Shown here: positions 43,780-52,264 of the stretch, piece by piece | Layout of the letters: each line of letters opens with the position of its first letter | How positions within the stretch are numbered: the first letter of the stretch is position 1 | Origin: Clostridiales bacterium | Lineage (GTDB): Bacteria > Bacillota > Clostridia > Peptostreptococcales > Anaerovoracaceae | Direction: 5' to 3' | DNA: 64,000 nucleotides | Assembly (NCBI GenBank): GCA_015058215.1 | Contig: SVCU01000004.1 | Span: 1 to 64,000, forward strand | The notes under the pieces: model-generated | What the model was told of the DNA's origin: nothing | The model's database searches: none | Seen by the model: the letters and a program-made list of their open reading frames with translations, nothing else | Program-made: the position numbers and the translations under genes

Positions 43780-44163
43780 ATGAATGAATTTCTTCTCGTT
43801 CTGATCGCAACCATCGTACTGCTTGTCGGGTTCCAGCTGCAGCGGAAGCTGTCCGCAAAAGAGAATGTCTGGCTGGGCCTGATCATTCCTTTTATCATGA
43901 TGGTCATCACCATCCTGTCCCTCGTTTTCGGCATGGAGGATGGGTATTTCATCATTCTGGGATATCTGGTCTTCATGCTGTCCATGATCTTCAATGCCAT
44001 TTTCATCATCGTCTATATCTATACCCGTGCAAAACGGAAGCAGAAGAAAAAGATGGAGGAGCGGCTTGCGGAGATCGAAGCGGAAGAAGCCAAAAAGCTG
44101 GGGCTGCATCCCAACCAGAAAAAGAAAATGAAAAAGATGAAGAAACTGAATAAAAACAGATAA
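43780..44163 (+). CDS. Small membrane protein with lysine-rich tail
   Basis: 127 residues. Three hydrophobic helices (residues ~3-18, 30-50, 58-82) then a cytoplasmic tail of about 45 residues with many Lys and Glu, ending KKMKKMKKLNKNR. No family recognised. AAGGAGA before the ATG. It lies between mnmA and the M29 aminopeptidase, with 14-15 base gaps on both sides, so it is probably in their operon. Confidence 0.82.
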   Translation: MNEFLLVLIATIVLLVGFQLQRKLSAKENVWLGLIIPFIMMVITILSLVFGMEDGYFIILGYLVFMLSMIFNAIFIIVYIYTRAKRKQKKKMEERLAEIEAEEAKKLGLHPNQKKKMKKMKKLNKNR

Positions 44164-44178
44164 TCAGGAGGGAGAACC

Positions 44179-45414
44179 ATGATCGCAACCAAAGAATTGC
44201 TTGAAAAATACGCCCGTCTTGCCGTACGGACCGGCATCAATCTGCAGAAAGGCCAGAAGGTGATCATCAATGCGGAACTCGCCTGTGCGGAATTCGCCCG
44301 CATGTGCGCTAAGGCCGCCTATGAAGCCGGAGCTGCCGGTGTGGAAATGGACTGGACCGATGAAGAATCTGCCCGCCTCCGGTACCTGAACAGCACCGAA
44401 GAATACCTGACCACCATTCCCCAGTGGTACGTGGACAAGGCAGATTATCAGGACGATCAGGATTTTGCCTATCTGTACATCGACTCCGATGATCCGGATG
44501 CCTTTGCCGGCGTTCCCGCAGAACGGATCGCCATGGCACAGACGGCCCGCAGAAAGGCCATTAAGCGCCATGGTGACAATGTGAGCTGCAACCGCGTTTC
44601 CTGGAGCATCGTGGCACTGCCTACGGAAAAGTGGGCCAAGAAAGTATTCCCCGGCTGCACCGCAGAGGAAGCCATGGACCGCCTCTACGATGCTATTTTC
44701 AAGGCTGTTCGTCTTTACGAAGAAGACCCTGTAAAGGCCTGGGAAGATCATCTGGCCAAGCTGCAGGAACGGGCCAAGTGGCTGACCGAGCAGAAGTTCG
44801 ATGCACTGCGGGTCACCACCGGTCTCGGTACCGATCTGACCGTAGGTCTTGCCGATGATCACATCTGGGGGCTGGGCGGCGAAGAACGTTCCAACGGTGC
44901 CCACCAGCCTTTCGTGGCCAATATGCCCACGGAAGAAGTGTTCACCGCACCGCACAATAAGAAGATCAACGGCGTGGTAAAGAGCTCTATGCCTCTGAAT
45001 TACAACGGTCAGCTGATCGACGGCATGAGCTTCACCTTCGAAAACGGCAAGGTGGTGGATTTTGATGCCACCCTGGGTAAAGATGTTCTGTCCCATCTGC
45101 TGGATACCGATGCAGGGGCCCGCTCTCTGGGCGAAGTGGCTCTGGTCCCCTGCAAATCTCCCATTTACGAAAGCGGCATTTTCTTCTACAATACTCTGTT
45201 CGATGAAAACGCTTCCTGCCATCTGGCTCTGGGCAGCTGTTATCCCACCTGCATCAAGAACGGTGCTGCACTGACCAACGAAGATGTGGATGCTCTGGGC
45301 GGCAACGATTCCGCCATCCATGTGGACTTCATGTTCGGCACCGATGACCTGACCGTGACCGGCCTCCGCGGCGACGAAGAAATCCCCGTATTCGTGAAGG
45401 GCAACTGGGCATAA
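44179..45414 (+). CDS. M29 family aminopeptidase
   Basis: 411 residues, AmpS/PepS-like thermophilic metalloaminopeptidase family. The metal ligands expected for the family are visible: glutamates in [11 protein letters not shown] and SLGEVALV, the histidine in [10 protein letters not shown], and the pair in [12 protein letters not shown]. Cytoplasmic peptide degradation. AGGAGGGAG before the ATG. The nfo gene starts 2 bases after the stop. Confidence 0.95.
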   Translation: MIATKELLEKYARLAVRTGINLQKGQKVIINAELACAEFARMCAKAAYEAGAAGVEMDWTDEESARLRYLNSTEEYLTTIPQWYVDKADYQDDQDFAYLYIDSDDPDAFAGVPAERIAMAQTARRKAIKRHGDNVSCNRVSWSIVALPTEKWAKKVFPGCTAEEAMDRLYDAIFKAVRLYEEDPVKAWEDHLAKLQERAKWLTEQKFDALRVTTGLGTDLTVGLADDHIWGLGGEERSNGAHQPFVANMPTEEVFTAPHNKKINGVVKSSMPLNYNGQLIDGMSFTFENGKVVDFDATLGKDVLSHLLDTDAGARSLGEVALVPCKSPIYESGIFFYNTLFDENASCHLALGSCYPTCIKNGAALTNEDVDALGGNDSAIHVDFMFGTDDLTVTGLRGDEEIPVFVKGNWA

Positions 45415-45416
45415 TC

Positions 45417-46253
45417 ATGCTGCACATCGGTTGTCATCTTTCGTCCGTAAACGGCTTTCTGGCCATGGGAAAAGAAGCCCTGGGGATCCAGGCTGATACC
45501 TTTCAGTTTTTTACCCGGAACCCCCGGGGCGGCAAAGCAAAGGAACTGGATCCTGCCGATGCGGCGGCCCTTATGGCGCTGATGGAAGAGCATCGTTTCG
45601 CCAAAGTGATCGCCCATGCACCGTATACGCTGAATCCCTGTTCCGATAAGCCGCAGACCCGGGAGTTCGCCCTGATGACCATGGCGGACGATCTGCAGCG
45701 CATGGAGGCGCTTCCCGGGCAATACTACAATTTTCATCCCGGAAGCCACGTGGGGCAGGGGACGGAAAAGGGAATCGAGCTCATTGCGGAAACGTTGAAC
45801 AAAACGCTGAAACCGTCGCAGACCACCACGGTTTTGCTGGAAACCATGGCGGGAAAGGGCAGTGAGATCGGCGGCCGCTTCGAAGAACTGCGGGAGATCC
45901 TCGACCGGGTGGAGCTTTCCGATCAGATGGGCGTGTGCCTGGATACCTGCCATGTTTACGATGCGGGGTACGATATCGTAAACGATCTGGACGGCGTTCT
46001 GGCTGAATTCGACCGCATTGTTGGCCTTTCCCGGCTGAAGGCCATCCATGTGAACGACAGTAAGAATCCCTTCTACAGCCACAAGGACCGCCACGAAAAA
46101 ATCGGTCTTGGGTCCATCGGAACGGAGGCTTTTGGCCGTCTGGTGCGCCATCCGGCTTTGAAAGGGCTGTCCTTCTGCCTGGAAACCCCCTGCGATCTGG
46201 CAGGTTATGCTGAAGAAATACAGCTGCTGCGCCGTTTGGCAGAAGCAGAATAA
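45417..46253 (+). CDS. nfo: Endonuclease IV (AP endonuclease)
   Basis: 278 residues, TIM-barrel trinuclear zinc enzyme of base excision repair. [47 protein letters not shown] and [10 protein letters not shown] contain the expected His, Glu and Asp ligands. It is translationally close to the M29 peptidase gene. A terminator overlaps the gap to the convergent aldo/keto reductase. Confidence 0.97.
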   Translation: MLHIGCHLSSVNGFLAMGKEALGIQADTFQFFTRNPRGGKAKELDPADAAALMALMEEHRFAKVIAHAPYTLNPCSDKPQTREFALMTMADDLQRMEALPGQYYNFHPGSHVGQGTEKGIELIAETLNKTLKPSQTTTVLLETMAGKGSEIGGRFEELREILDRVELSDQMGVCLDTCHVYDAGYDIVNDLDGVLAEFDRIVGLSRLKAIHVNDSKNPFYSHKDRHEKIGLGSIGTEAFGRLVRHPALKGLSFCLETPCDLAGYAEEIQLLRRLAEAE

Positions 46254-46277
46254 CGATAAAATATTATTGTAAATTAA

Positions 46278-46300
46278 AAAGACCCCTGCATGGGGTCTTT
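46278..46300. terminator. Bidirectional terminator between nfo and the aldo/keto reductase
   Basis: Stem AAAGACCCC / GGGGTCTTT with a 5-base loop. T tracts exist in both directions; it overlaps the stop of the convergent gene by two bases. Confidence 0.85.
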
Positions 46301-47270
46301 ATTTCTTGGTGAGGAAAATAATGGCGCGGACGGGGCAGACCGGTGTGCAGTACCCGCAGGTCATGCAGAGACTTTCGTCCACCTGGGCCAGGCCCGTTTC
46401 CCGGCTGAAGGAGAGTGCACCGTTGGGGCAGCGTTTGATGCAGGAACCGCAGCCCACGCAGTCGCCCTGGTCGATGAACAGTTTCTTTTTGGTGAGATCC
46501 GGTACATAATCGGGAGAAAGGGTACCATCCACGGCTTCAAAAATGCGGTCCACTTCTTCGGTGCTGCCGAAACCCACCATGACAGAATCCACGCCGGGCA
46601 GGTTCAGCACGTACTGCAGAGCCTCCTGATACCGGCCCAGAAGGGGACCGCCGCCGAAGGCTTTCATGGCCAGGGTACCAATGCCGTTTTTCCTTGCAAT
46701 TTCAATAGCTGCAGCCATTTCTTCCTTCGTTCCGAAATCGTGGCCGCGGCGGATGCCAAGGCCTGCAACATTGATCAGGGGGAAGAGAACTTCGATTTCT
46801 TTCATGGCAGCAGCTGCCTCTGCCACATCCGTGTGATGGGTGGAAAGGCCGCAGTGGTTGATCCAGCCTCTTGTTTTGGCTTCCAGAAGGGCTTCCAGAG
46901 CGGGTTTTCGGTCCTCCAGATCGGAGAGCCCCACAACTTCGTGGAGCAGGAAGATATCGATCACATCACGGCCCAGCTGGCAGCGGGCTTCTTCCACAGC
47001 CTCCAGCATTTCGCGATAATCGTTTGTGAGGGATTTGGAAACGATCACCGGTTCGTCGCCTTGCCAGCGGCGCAGTGCTTCCCGGATGTATTCGTAAGAG
47101 TTGTAATACTGGGCGGTGTCGATCAGGTTGATGCCGCGTTCCAGAGCGTAGCGGATCACTTCCGCACCTTCGGAACAGGGGAGAGCCAGCTGAGAGGGGC
47201 TCATGGTCAGGGAACCGAAACCGATTTTGCTGACGGAAAGGCCCGTGCTGCCCAAAAGAACTTTTTTCAT
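46299..47270 (-). CDS. Aldo/keto reductase fused to a 2[4Fe-4S] ferredoxin domain
   Basis: 323 residues. The aldo/keto reductase barrel (residues 1-~255) has the catalytic tyrosine in DTAQYYNSYEYIREAL and a later HHTDVAE region; the C-terminal ferredoxin carries CVGCGSCIKRCPNGA and CMTCGYCTPVCPVRA, so both clusters are complete. This is a known anaerobe family of unknown substrate. GGAGG precedes ATG 47270 on the - strand; a longer frame to 47369 has no ribosome site. Confidence 0.92.
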   Translation of the reverse strand: MKKVLLGSTGLSVSKIGFGSLTMSPSQLALPCSEGAEVIRYALERGINLIDTAQYYNSYEYIREALRRWQGDEPVIVSKSLTNDYREMLEAVEEARCQLGRDVIDIFLLHEVVGLSDLEDRKPALEALLEAKTRGWINHCGLSTHHTDVAEAAAAMKEIEVLFPLINVAGLGIRRGHDFGTKEEMAAAIEIARKNGIGTLAMKAFGGGPLLGRYQEALQYVLNLPGVDSVMVGFGSTEEVDRIFEAVDGTLSPDYVPDLTKKKLFIDQGDCVGCGSCIKRCPNGALSFSRETGLAQVDESLCMTCGYCTPVCPVRAIIFLTKK

Positions 47271-47402
47271 TGTTTGCCTCCGTGAAATCGTTGGACGGAA
47301 AACCGCAGAATCGCTATGAAAAATCTGCGGAAAACCTGCAAATTTCCCCATAATCATAGCATATTTCAAGAAAAATGACTACCCAATTATCAAAACATAT
47401 GA

Positions 47403-47478
47403 TATACTTACATGGTTAATAATTATTAGGTAGAAAAGGCTCTGCAGCAAGGCATTGCAAGCCTTCCGCCGCAGAACC
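47403..47478 (+). promoter_or_regulatory. alaS leader with -10 element and a long imperfect hairpin
   Basis: TATACT at 47403-47408 is a likely -10 (no good -35). The transcript would start with an imperfect stem at 47438-47478: GG, TCTGC, GC and AGGC pair in order with GCCT, GC, GCAGA and CC, with mismatches between. It lacks the T-box sequence. The stem ends 33 bases before the alaS ATG. Confidence 0.5.
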
Positions 47479-47510
47479 ATTACTGTATAGAAAACAGGAG
47501 GACAACACAA

Positions 47511-50135
47511 ATGGAAAAGATCGGCCTGAACCAGCTTCGGACCATGTTCCGCGAATTCTATGTCAGCAAAGAACACTATGCCAGAAAGAGCTTCTCTCTG
47601 ATCCCCGAAAAGGACAAGAGCCTTCTGATCATCAACTCCGGCATGGCGCCTCTGAAGCCTTATTTCGCAGGCATCGAAACTCCCCCCAGCAAGAGAATGA
47701 CTACCTGCCAGAAGTGCATCCGTACCGGCGACATCGATAACGTAGGTTACACCGACCGTCACGGCACCTTCTTCGAAATGCTGGGAAGCTTCTCCTTTGG
47801 CGATTATTTCAAAGAAGAATCCATCAAGTGGGGCTGGGAATTCATCACGGAAGTGCTGAAGCTGCCCGTAGACCGCGTATGGCCCAGCGTCTATGAAGAA
47901 GACGACGAAGCCTATCACATCTGGAAGGACATCATCGGCGTTCCCGAAGAACACATTGTTCGTCTGGGCAAGGATGACAACTTCTGGGAAATCGGTACCG
48001 GCCCCTGCGGTCCCTGCTCCGAAATCTACTTCGACCGTGGTGAAGAATACGGCTGCGGCAGCCCCGACTGCAAGCCCGGCTGCGAATGCGACCGTTTCAT
48101 GGAATTCTGGAACCACGTATTTACCCAGTTCAACCGTGACGCAGAAGGCAACTACACGCCTCTGGTCCACAAGAACATCGACACCGGTATGGGTCTGGAA
48201 AGACTGGCCTGCATCATGCAGGGCACGGACTCCATCTATGCCATCGACACTCTGCGCTACATCCTGGACGAAGTGGTCCGCGTATCCGGTGTAGAATACA
48301 AGGAAGGCTCCGTCGATACCGACGTTTCCATCCGCATCATCACCGACCACATCCGTTCCGTATCCTTCATGATCGCTGACGGCATCCTGCCCAGCAACGA
48401 AGGCAGAGGCTACGTACTGCGCAGACTGCTGAGAAGAGCAGCTCGTCACGGCAGAGTTCTGGGCATCAAGGGCTCCTTCCTGGCAGACCTGTCCAAGAAG
48501 GTTGTGGAAATCTCCGGCGAAGCATATCCCGAACTGGTGGAACGTCAGGATTACATCCACAAGATCCTCACCATCGAAGAAGAAAAGTTCAGCAAGACCA
48601 TCGACCAGGGTACCGCAATGCTGGAACAGTACATTGCAGACCTGAAGGCAAAGGGCGAAACCAAGCTGTCCGGCGAAATCCTGTTCCGTCTGTACGACAC
48701 CTTCGGCTTCCCTGTGGAACTGACCGAAGAAATCCTGAAGGAAGCCGGTCTGGAAGCTGACAACGAAGGCTTCACCGCTTATATGGAAAAGCAGAAGGAA
48801 GCAGCCCGTGGCGCACGTACCGCTTCCGGCGACGGCGAAGGCTGGGCAGAAGAATCTCTGCTGGCTGATATCGATGGCCAGACCAAGTTCGTCGGTTACG
48901 AAACCCTGACCTCCGAAGGCAAGGTACAGGGCATCTTCGCCGGCAAGGCAAAGGCCGAATCCGCAGAAGAAGGGGAAATGGTTACCGTTGTTCTGGATCA
49001 GACTCCCTTCTACGGCGAAGGCGGCGGCCAGGCAGGCGACCTGGGTATCCTGGAAGGCGCAGCCTGCAAGGCAAAGGTTCTGAACACCACCAAGTTCCGC
49101 GGCATCTTCCTGCATCAGGTTGAGATCCTGTCCGGTTCCCTGAGCGTAGGCGAAACCGTGACCGCCACCGTTACCACCACCAACAGAAACGACACCGCTC
49201 GTAACCATACCGCAACCCATCTGCTGCACAAGGCTCTGAAGACCGTTCTGGGCGATCACGTAGACCAGGCCGGTTCCTCCGTCACCGCAGACAGCCTGCG
49301 TTTCGACTTCCACCACTTCGAAGCCGTTTCCAAGGAAGACCTGGCTAAGGTAGAAGAAATCGTAAACGAAAAGATCGCTGAATTCATTCCCGTATCCGTA
49401 CAGGAACTGCCCATCGAAGAAGCCAAGAAGCTGGGCGCAGCTGCTCAGTTCGGTGAAAAGTACGGCGATGTGGTCCGCGTTGTTTCCGTCGGCGATTACA
49501 GCATCGAATTCTGCGGTGGTACTCACGTAGCAAACTCCGGCCAGATCGGCGCATTCAAGATCCTGTCCGAAAGCGGCGTAGCTGCCGGCGTTCGCAGAAT
49601 CGAAGCCATCACCGGCCGCGGTCTCTATAAGAAGATCGTAGCAGCCGATTCCGTGATCAACGGTGCTGCAGAAGTTCTGAAGACCAACAAAGATGGCCTG
49701 CTGACCAAGGCCGCTTCCGTCACCGAAGAACTGAAGGCAGTCAAGAAGGAACTGGAAGAAGCCAAGAAGGCAGCACTCTCCGGCAACGTAGAAGCTCTGC
49801 TGGCAGAAGCTAAGGAAGTAAACGGCGTACGTCTGCTGACCAAGCAGTACGATAATTTGGGCGCAGCTGACCTGCGCAGCCTGTCCGACGAACTGCGTGC
49901 TTCCGCCAAGAACCTGGTTGCTGTTCTGGCAGCAGCAGGGGAAGGCAAGGTAAGTCTGCTGGTCTCCGTTTCCGACGATCTGCTGGAAAAGGGCTACCAT
50001 GCCGGCAAGCTGATCAAGGAAATCGCTGCAGCTGCAGGCGGCAAGGGCGGCGGCAAGGCCGATATGGCTCAGGCCGGTGCCAAGGATGCAGCTCTGCTGC
50101 CCGAAGCCTTCAAGAAGGCAGAAGAACTGCTGTAA
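47511..50135 (+). CDS. alaS: Alanyl-tRNA synthetase
   Basis: 874 residues, full length. Class II catalytic core (INSGMAPLKPYF, GSFSFGDYFKEE), editing domain with RNHTATHLLHKAL and FCGGTHVANSG, and a C-terminal coiled-coil/DHHA1 domain (GGKGGGKADMAQAG). The ribosome site AGGAGG is strong. A UUCG-loop terminator follows, then ireB and ruvX in the order usual for Firmicutes. Confidence 0.98.
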   Translation: MEKIGLNQLRTMFREFYVSKEHYARKSFSLIPEKDKSLLIINSGMAPLKPYFAGIETPPSKRMTTCQKCIRTGDIDNVGYTDRHGTFFEMLGSFSFGDYFKEESIKWGWEFITEVLKLPVDRVWPSVYEEDDEAYHIWKDIIGVPEEHIVRLGKDDNFWEIGTGPCGPCSEIYFDRGEEYGCGSPDCKPGCECDRFMEFWNHVFTQFNRDAEGNYTPLVHKNIDTGMGLERLACIMQGTDSIYAIDTLRYILDEVVRVSGVEYKEGSVDTDVSIRIITDHIRSVSFMIADGILPSNEGRGYVLRRLLRRAARHGRVLGIKGSFLADLSKKVVEISGEAYPELVERQDYIHKILTIEEEKFSKTIDQGTAMLEQYIADLKAKGETKLSGEILFRLYDTFGFPVELTEEILKEAGLEADNEGFTAYMEKQKEAARGARTASGDGEGWAEESLLADIDGQTKFVGYETLTSEGKVQGIFAGKAKAESAEEGEMVTVVLDQTPFYGEGGGQAGDLGILEGAACKAKVLNTTKFRGIFLHQVEILSGSLSVGETVTATVTTTNRNDTARNHTATHLLHKALKTVLGDHVDQAGSSVTADSLRFDFHHFEAVSKEDLAKVEEIVNEKIAEFIPVSVQELPIEEAKKLGAAAQFGEKYGDVVRVVSVGDYSIEFCGGTHVANSGQIGAFKILSESGVAAGVRRIEAITGRGLYKKIVAADSVINGAAEVLKTNKDGLLTKAASVTEELKAVKKELEEAKKAALSGNVEALLAEAKEVNGVRLLTKQYDNLGAADLRSLSDELRASAKNLVAVLAAAGEGKVSLLVSVSDDLLEKGYHAGKLIKEIAAAAGGKGGGKADMAQAGAKDAALLPEAFKKAEELL

Positions 50136-50201
50136 GGCAGAAACGGGCGCTCTAACAGGGCTTTCCGGAAGGATTTTCGGGGAAATTCAAAGAAATGCAA
50201 A

Positions 50202-50228
50202 GGACGGATCTTCGGATCCGTCCTTTTA
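50202..50228 (+). terminator. Intrinsic terminator after alaS
   Basis: Perfect 9-bp stem GGACGGATC / GATCCGTCC with a TTCG tetraloop, followed by a T run. Confidence 0.93.
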
Positions 50229-50272
50229 TTGTACAACTTATATTACAACAGTATTACATATCGTCTGAAAAC

Positions 50273-50302
50273 TTGTTTTTCTGTCCGGATCTTTGGTATA
50301 AT
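50273..50302 (+). promoter_or_regulatory. Promoter of ireB
   Basis: TTGTTT (50273-50278), 18-base spacer, TATAAT (50297-50302) with TGG just upstream (extended -10). The start codon is 28 bases downstream. Confidence 0.78.
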
Positions 50303-50329
50303 AAGGTATCTTAGACGGAGGTATAGACT

Positions 50330-50581
50330 ATGGATAACAGAAATACAATCATGTTCAGCAGCTTGGACAAAGCAGCAGAGCAGACCACAGAGGGCATCCT
50401 GAATACCGTTTATGCAGCGCTGGAAGAAAGAGGGTACAACGCCATCGATCAGATGGTGGGTTACATTCTGTCCGGCGATCCGTCTTATATTACCGGTCAC
50501 AACAATGCAAGAAACATCATTCGCCGCATTGAACGGGACGATCTGGTAGAAGAACTTCTTCGGACATTTTTGAAGAAATAA
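50330..50581 (+). CDS. ireB: IreB family regulatory phosphoprotein (UPF0297)
   Basis: 83 residues. NTIMFSSLDKAAEQTTEGIL, then VYAALEERGYNAIDQMVGYI and DPSYITGHNNAR, identify the family. The N-terminal threonines correspond to the sites phosphorylated by the PASTA kinase IreK in Enterococcus. Conserved order alaS-ireB-ruvX. GGAGG before the ATG. Confidence 0.96.
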   Translation: MDNRNTIMFSSLDKAAEQTTEGILNTVYAALEERGYNAIDQMVGYILSGDPSYITGHNNARNIIRRIERDDLVEELLRTFLKK

Positions 50582-50594
50582 GAACGTAAGAATG

Positions 50595-50624
50595 GCGGGT
50601 CTGAACCTTCAGACCCGCTTTTTT
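50595..50624 (+). terminator. Terminator-like hairpin between ireB and ruvX
   Basis: 11-bp perfect stem GCGGGTCTGAA / TTCAGACCCGC with a 2-base loop and six T. It would separate ireB from ruvX, which is only 62 bases away, or act as an attenuator. Confidence 0.8.
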
Positions 50625-50643
50625 CAAAGGAGAACGAACAGCT

Positions 50644-51084
50644 ATGAGAATGCTTGGCCTTGATGTGGGCGATAAAACCATCGGTGTTGCCGTCAGCGAC
50701 CTGACCAACCTGATTGCATCCGGTGTCACCACCATTCAGCGCGTAGGCGCCCGTAAGGATGCCGGAAAGGTGATGGATTACATCCGTGAATACGAAGTGG
50801 GTACCGTGGTCATCGGGCTGCCCCTGAAGCTGGACGGCACGGAGAGCCCCCAGACCTTAAAGGTGAGAGCCTTTGCGGAACTTCTGGCCAATAAGCTGCG
50901 GAGCTCCGGTGCGGCCATGAGCCAGGTGAAGCTGGTGTTCCAGGATGAAAGCTTATCAACGGTTACTGCGGAGGAAGTTTTGATTATGGCAAACATGCAG
51001 CGAAAAAAACGCAGAGAGATCATCGACCGGCAGGCGGCGATCGTGATCCTGCAAAGTTATCTGGACGAACAACCGAGACCTTAA
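50644..51084 (+). CDS. ruvX: Holliday junction resolvase-like RuvX (YqgF)
   Basis: 146 residues. RNase H-like fold: RMLGLDVGDKTIGVAVSD with the first catalytic aspartate, GLPLKLDGTESPQ, VFQDESLSTVTAEEVL with the glutamate, and the end AAIVILQSYLD. Involved in pre-16S rRNA 5' end processing. Ribosome site AAAGGAGA. A terminator follows. Confidence 0.95.
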   Translation: MRMLGLDVGDKTIGVAVSDLTNLIASGVTTIQRVGARKDAGKVMDYIREYEVGTVVIGLPLKLDGTESPQTLKVRAFAELLANKLRSSGAAMSQVKLVFQDESLSTVTAEEVLIMANMQRKKRREIIDRQAAIVILQSYLDEQPRP

Positions 51085-51095
51085 TTGAAAACGAG

Positions 51096-51127
51096 AACCC
51101 GGAAACAAAAATGTTTCCGGGTTTTGT
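51096..51127 (+). terminator. Intrinsic terminator after ruvX
   Basis: Perfect 11-bp stem AACCCGGAAAC / GTTTCCGGGTT with a 6-base loop and TTTTG. Confidence 0.9.
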
Positions 51128-51318
51128 TATTGGAAAATCAGAAAAAGATGTACGAAAGCGCCAAATAGGGGGCTCGAAGATTTAAATATATCTATTCCTA
51201 AAACATAAATTTTCGGAAATGAGATGGGGCCAAAAGAGTGGCCGCTGCCAATTTGGGCTCTGCAGCGGCCTAATTCATGAAATTCTCATAAGAACATTGG
51301 ATGATGAAATTCTGTAAC

Positions 51319-51333
51319 CATTGAAATTTCAAC
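51319..51333 (+). repeat. 15-bp direct repeat, copy 1 (left of the LysM gene)
   Basis: CATTGAAATTTCAAC, identical to 52063-52077 and containing the 12-bp palindrome TTGAAATTTCAA. The two copies flank the LysM gene and its SOS-type promoter. Confidence 0.8.
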
Positions 51334-51391
51334 GTTTGTAAAACGCGAGGCAAAAATCGCCGATTACAGCGACTTTTTTTGAAAACTGGTA

Positions 51392-51591
51392 ACCCAGTAC
51401 CTTTTGATTACCTTCTGAAATCGTGGATTTTGTTTTGGCGGTCCGCAGACTTCCAAATTGGCGGACCGCCTGTACTCCATATCACATTTGTACCTGCGGA
51501 TCCGGATCTTCTTGTACAGCGGTCTTTTAAGGACTTATAAAATCGCCTTGTACAAAACCGCCGCTTTCATCGGTGGATACCCAGTACCTTT
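51392..51591 (+). repeat. 13-bp direct repeat pair
   Basis: ACCCAGTACCTTT at 51392-51404 and 51579-51591, both preceded by TA or GTA. Nature unknown. Confidence 0.6.
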
Positions 51592-51617
51592 AAATTCGTC
51601 TACGGGGCGATTTTTCC

Positions 51618-51917
51618 TTACAGCTCTACGGGGATCAACAGCACCTGGCCGGGCTGCAGGGTTTCCGGAGACACATTGTTGATTTTGCAGATGTGCTTGA
51701 TGACGCGGCGAACATCCTGATCGTCAGGACCGAAATCTCTGGCAAGATCCCATAAGGTATCACCGGATTCAACTTCGATCTGCAGGTATTCGGGTTCGGA
51801 GGCTGCATGTGCGTCCAGACCAAATACGGTATTTACAGCGCCGGCCATCATCAGGAAAACCACCAGTACAAATACGGTGAAACGGGCTCTGGATTTGATT
51901 CTGTAAGACTTCTTCAT
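51618..51917 (-). CDS. LysM protein, YneA-like SOS cell-division inhibitor candidate
   Basis: 99 residues. Basic N-terminus, a membrane helix (FTVFVLVVFLMMAGAVN), a short linker and one LysM domain (YLQIEVESGDTLWDLARDFG to PGQVLLIPVEL) that binds peptidoglycan. This is the architecture and length of Bacillus YneA, the division inhibitor made during DNA damage. The promoter bears three LexA-type boxes. lexA is not adjacent here, unlike in Bacillus. AAGGAGG precedes the ATG. Confidence 0.87.
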   Translation of the reverse strand: MKKSYRIKSRARFTVFVLVVFLMMAGAVNTVFGLDAHAASEPEYLQIEVESGDTLWDLARDFGPDDQDVRRVIKHICKINNVSPETLQPGQVLLIPVEL

Positions 51918-51933
51918 GGGGAAACCTCCTTGG

Positions 51934-52005
51934 GAACATTTGTTCTTGTGAGAATACTATAGCAGAACTTTTGTTCGTTGTAAAGTACTTTTAGAACATT
52001 TGTTC
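51934..52005 (-). promoter_or_regulatory. SOS promoter with three LexA-type boxes
   Basis: On the - strand TTTACA (51984-51979), 17-base spacer, TATAGT (51961-51956). GAAC-N4-GTTC boxes: GAACATTTGTTC at 51934-51945 (downstream of the start point), GAACTTTTGTTC at 51965-51976 (inside the spacer) and GAACATTTGTTC at 51994-52005 (upstream of -35). They are 31 and 29 bases apart, about three helical turns. They match the Firmicute LexA site CGAACnnnnGTTCG at the core. Confidence 0.85.
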
Positions 52006-52062
52006 GCAAAAAGGAAACAGGACGTTCGCCTCTCTAAAATCGCTCTGCAGAACGGATAAAAT

Positions 52063-52077
52063 CATTGAAATTTCAAC
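52063..52077 (+). repeat. 15-bp direct repeat, copy 2 (right of the LysM gene)
   Basis: Identical to 51319-51333, 744 bases away. See copy 1. Confidence 0.8.
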
Positions 52078-52142
52078 ACTTTGAGCAAATCCAACGCCTC
52101 CCTTTCGAGGCCGTTCGCTGTTGCTGTAACGAAATTGTAAAA

Positions 52143-52179
52143 AAAGAGAACGGCGTCTTTCGGCGTTTCCGTTCTCTTT
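52143..52179 (-). terminator. Intrinsic terminator for the TVP38 gene
   Basis: Stem AAAGAGAACGG / CCGTTCTCTTT with a 15-base loop; on the - strand it is followed by a long T run. It lies 86 bases past the stop of the TVP38 gene. Confidence 0.88.
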
Positions 52180-52264
52180 CTGTCGTTCTTATATGAAGTT
52201 TTTCTGGACTGCGGGTTCTCCCCTTCTGCCGCCCCTTTTTTTCAGGCTGAAGCTCTGGACCGTT

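Larger units (their letters stand above)
51128..51617. other. Gene-free AT-richer stretch with two strong hairpins and short repeats
   Basis: No convincing gene in 490 bases. Hairpin 1: GGCCGCTGC / GCAGCGGCC (51240-51270). Hairpin 2: GGCGGTCCGC / GCGGACCGCC (51437-51470). Neither has a T tract. ACCCAGTACCTTT occurs twice (51392 and 51579) and AAATCGC several times. Base composition differs from neighbours. It could hold a structured RNA or decayed sequence. Confidence 0.6.
52006..52264. other. Gene-free stretch with repeat copy and terminator
   Basis: Contains the second copy of the 15-bp repeat (52063-52077) and the terminator at 52143-52179. Pyrimidine-rich from 52195 to 52264. No gene supported. 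Confidence 0.6.

Noticed and set aside
47403..47510. T-box riboswitch before alaS
   Set aside because: No AGGGTGG-type T-box core, specifier loop or terminator/antiterminator pair; only a single imperfect hairpin.
47379..50000. 873-codon - strand frame opposite alaS
   Set aside because: Mirror of the alaS codon pattern, rich in Cys, Gln and Gly as shadows are here; alaS is unambiguous.
51128..51617. tmRNA, 6S RNA or SRP RNA gene
   Set aside because: None of the conserved sequence cores of these RNAs is visible; only isolated hairpins are.
51458..51682. 74-codon + strand frame in the gap before the LysM gene
   Set aside because: No ribosome site, overlaps the end of the LysM gene on the other strand, and contains hairpin sequence.
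51319..52077. Insertion sequence or transposon bounded by the 15-bp repeats
   Set aside because: No transposase, no terminal inverted repeats and no target-site duplication; the repeat alone is not enough.
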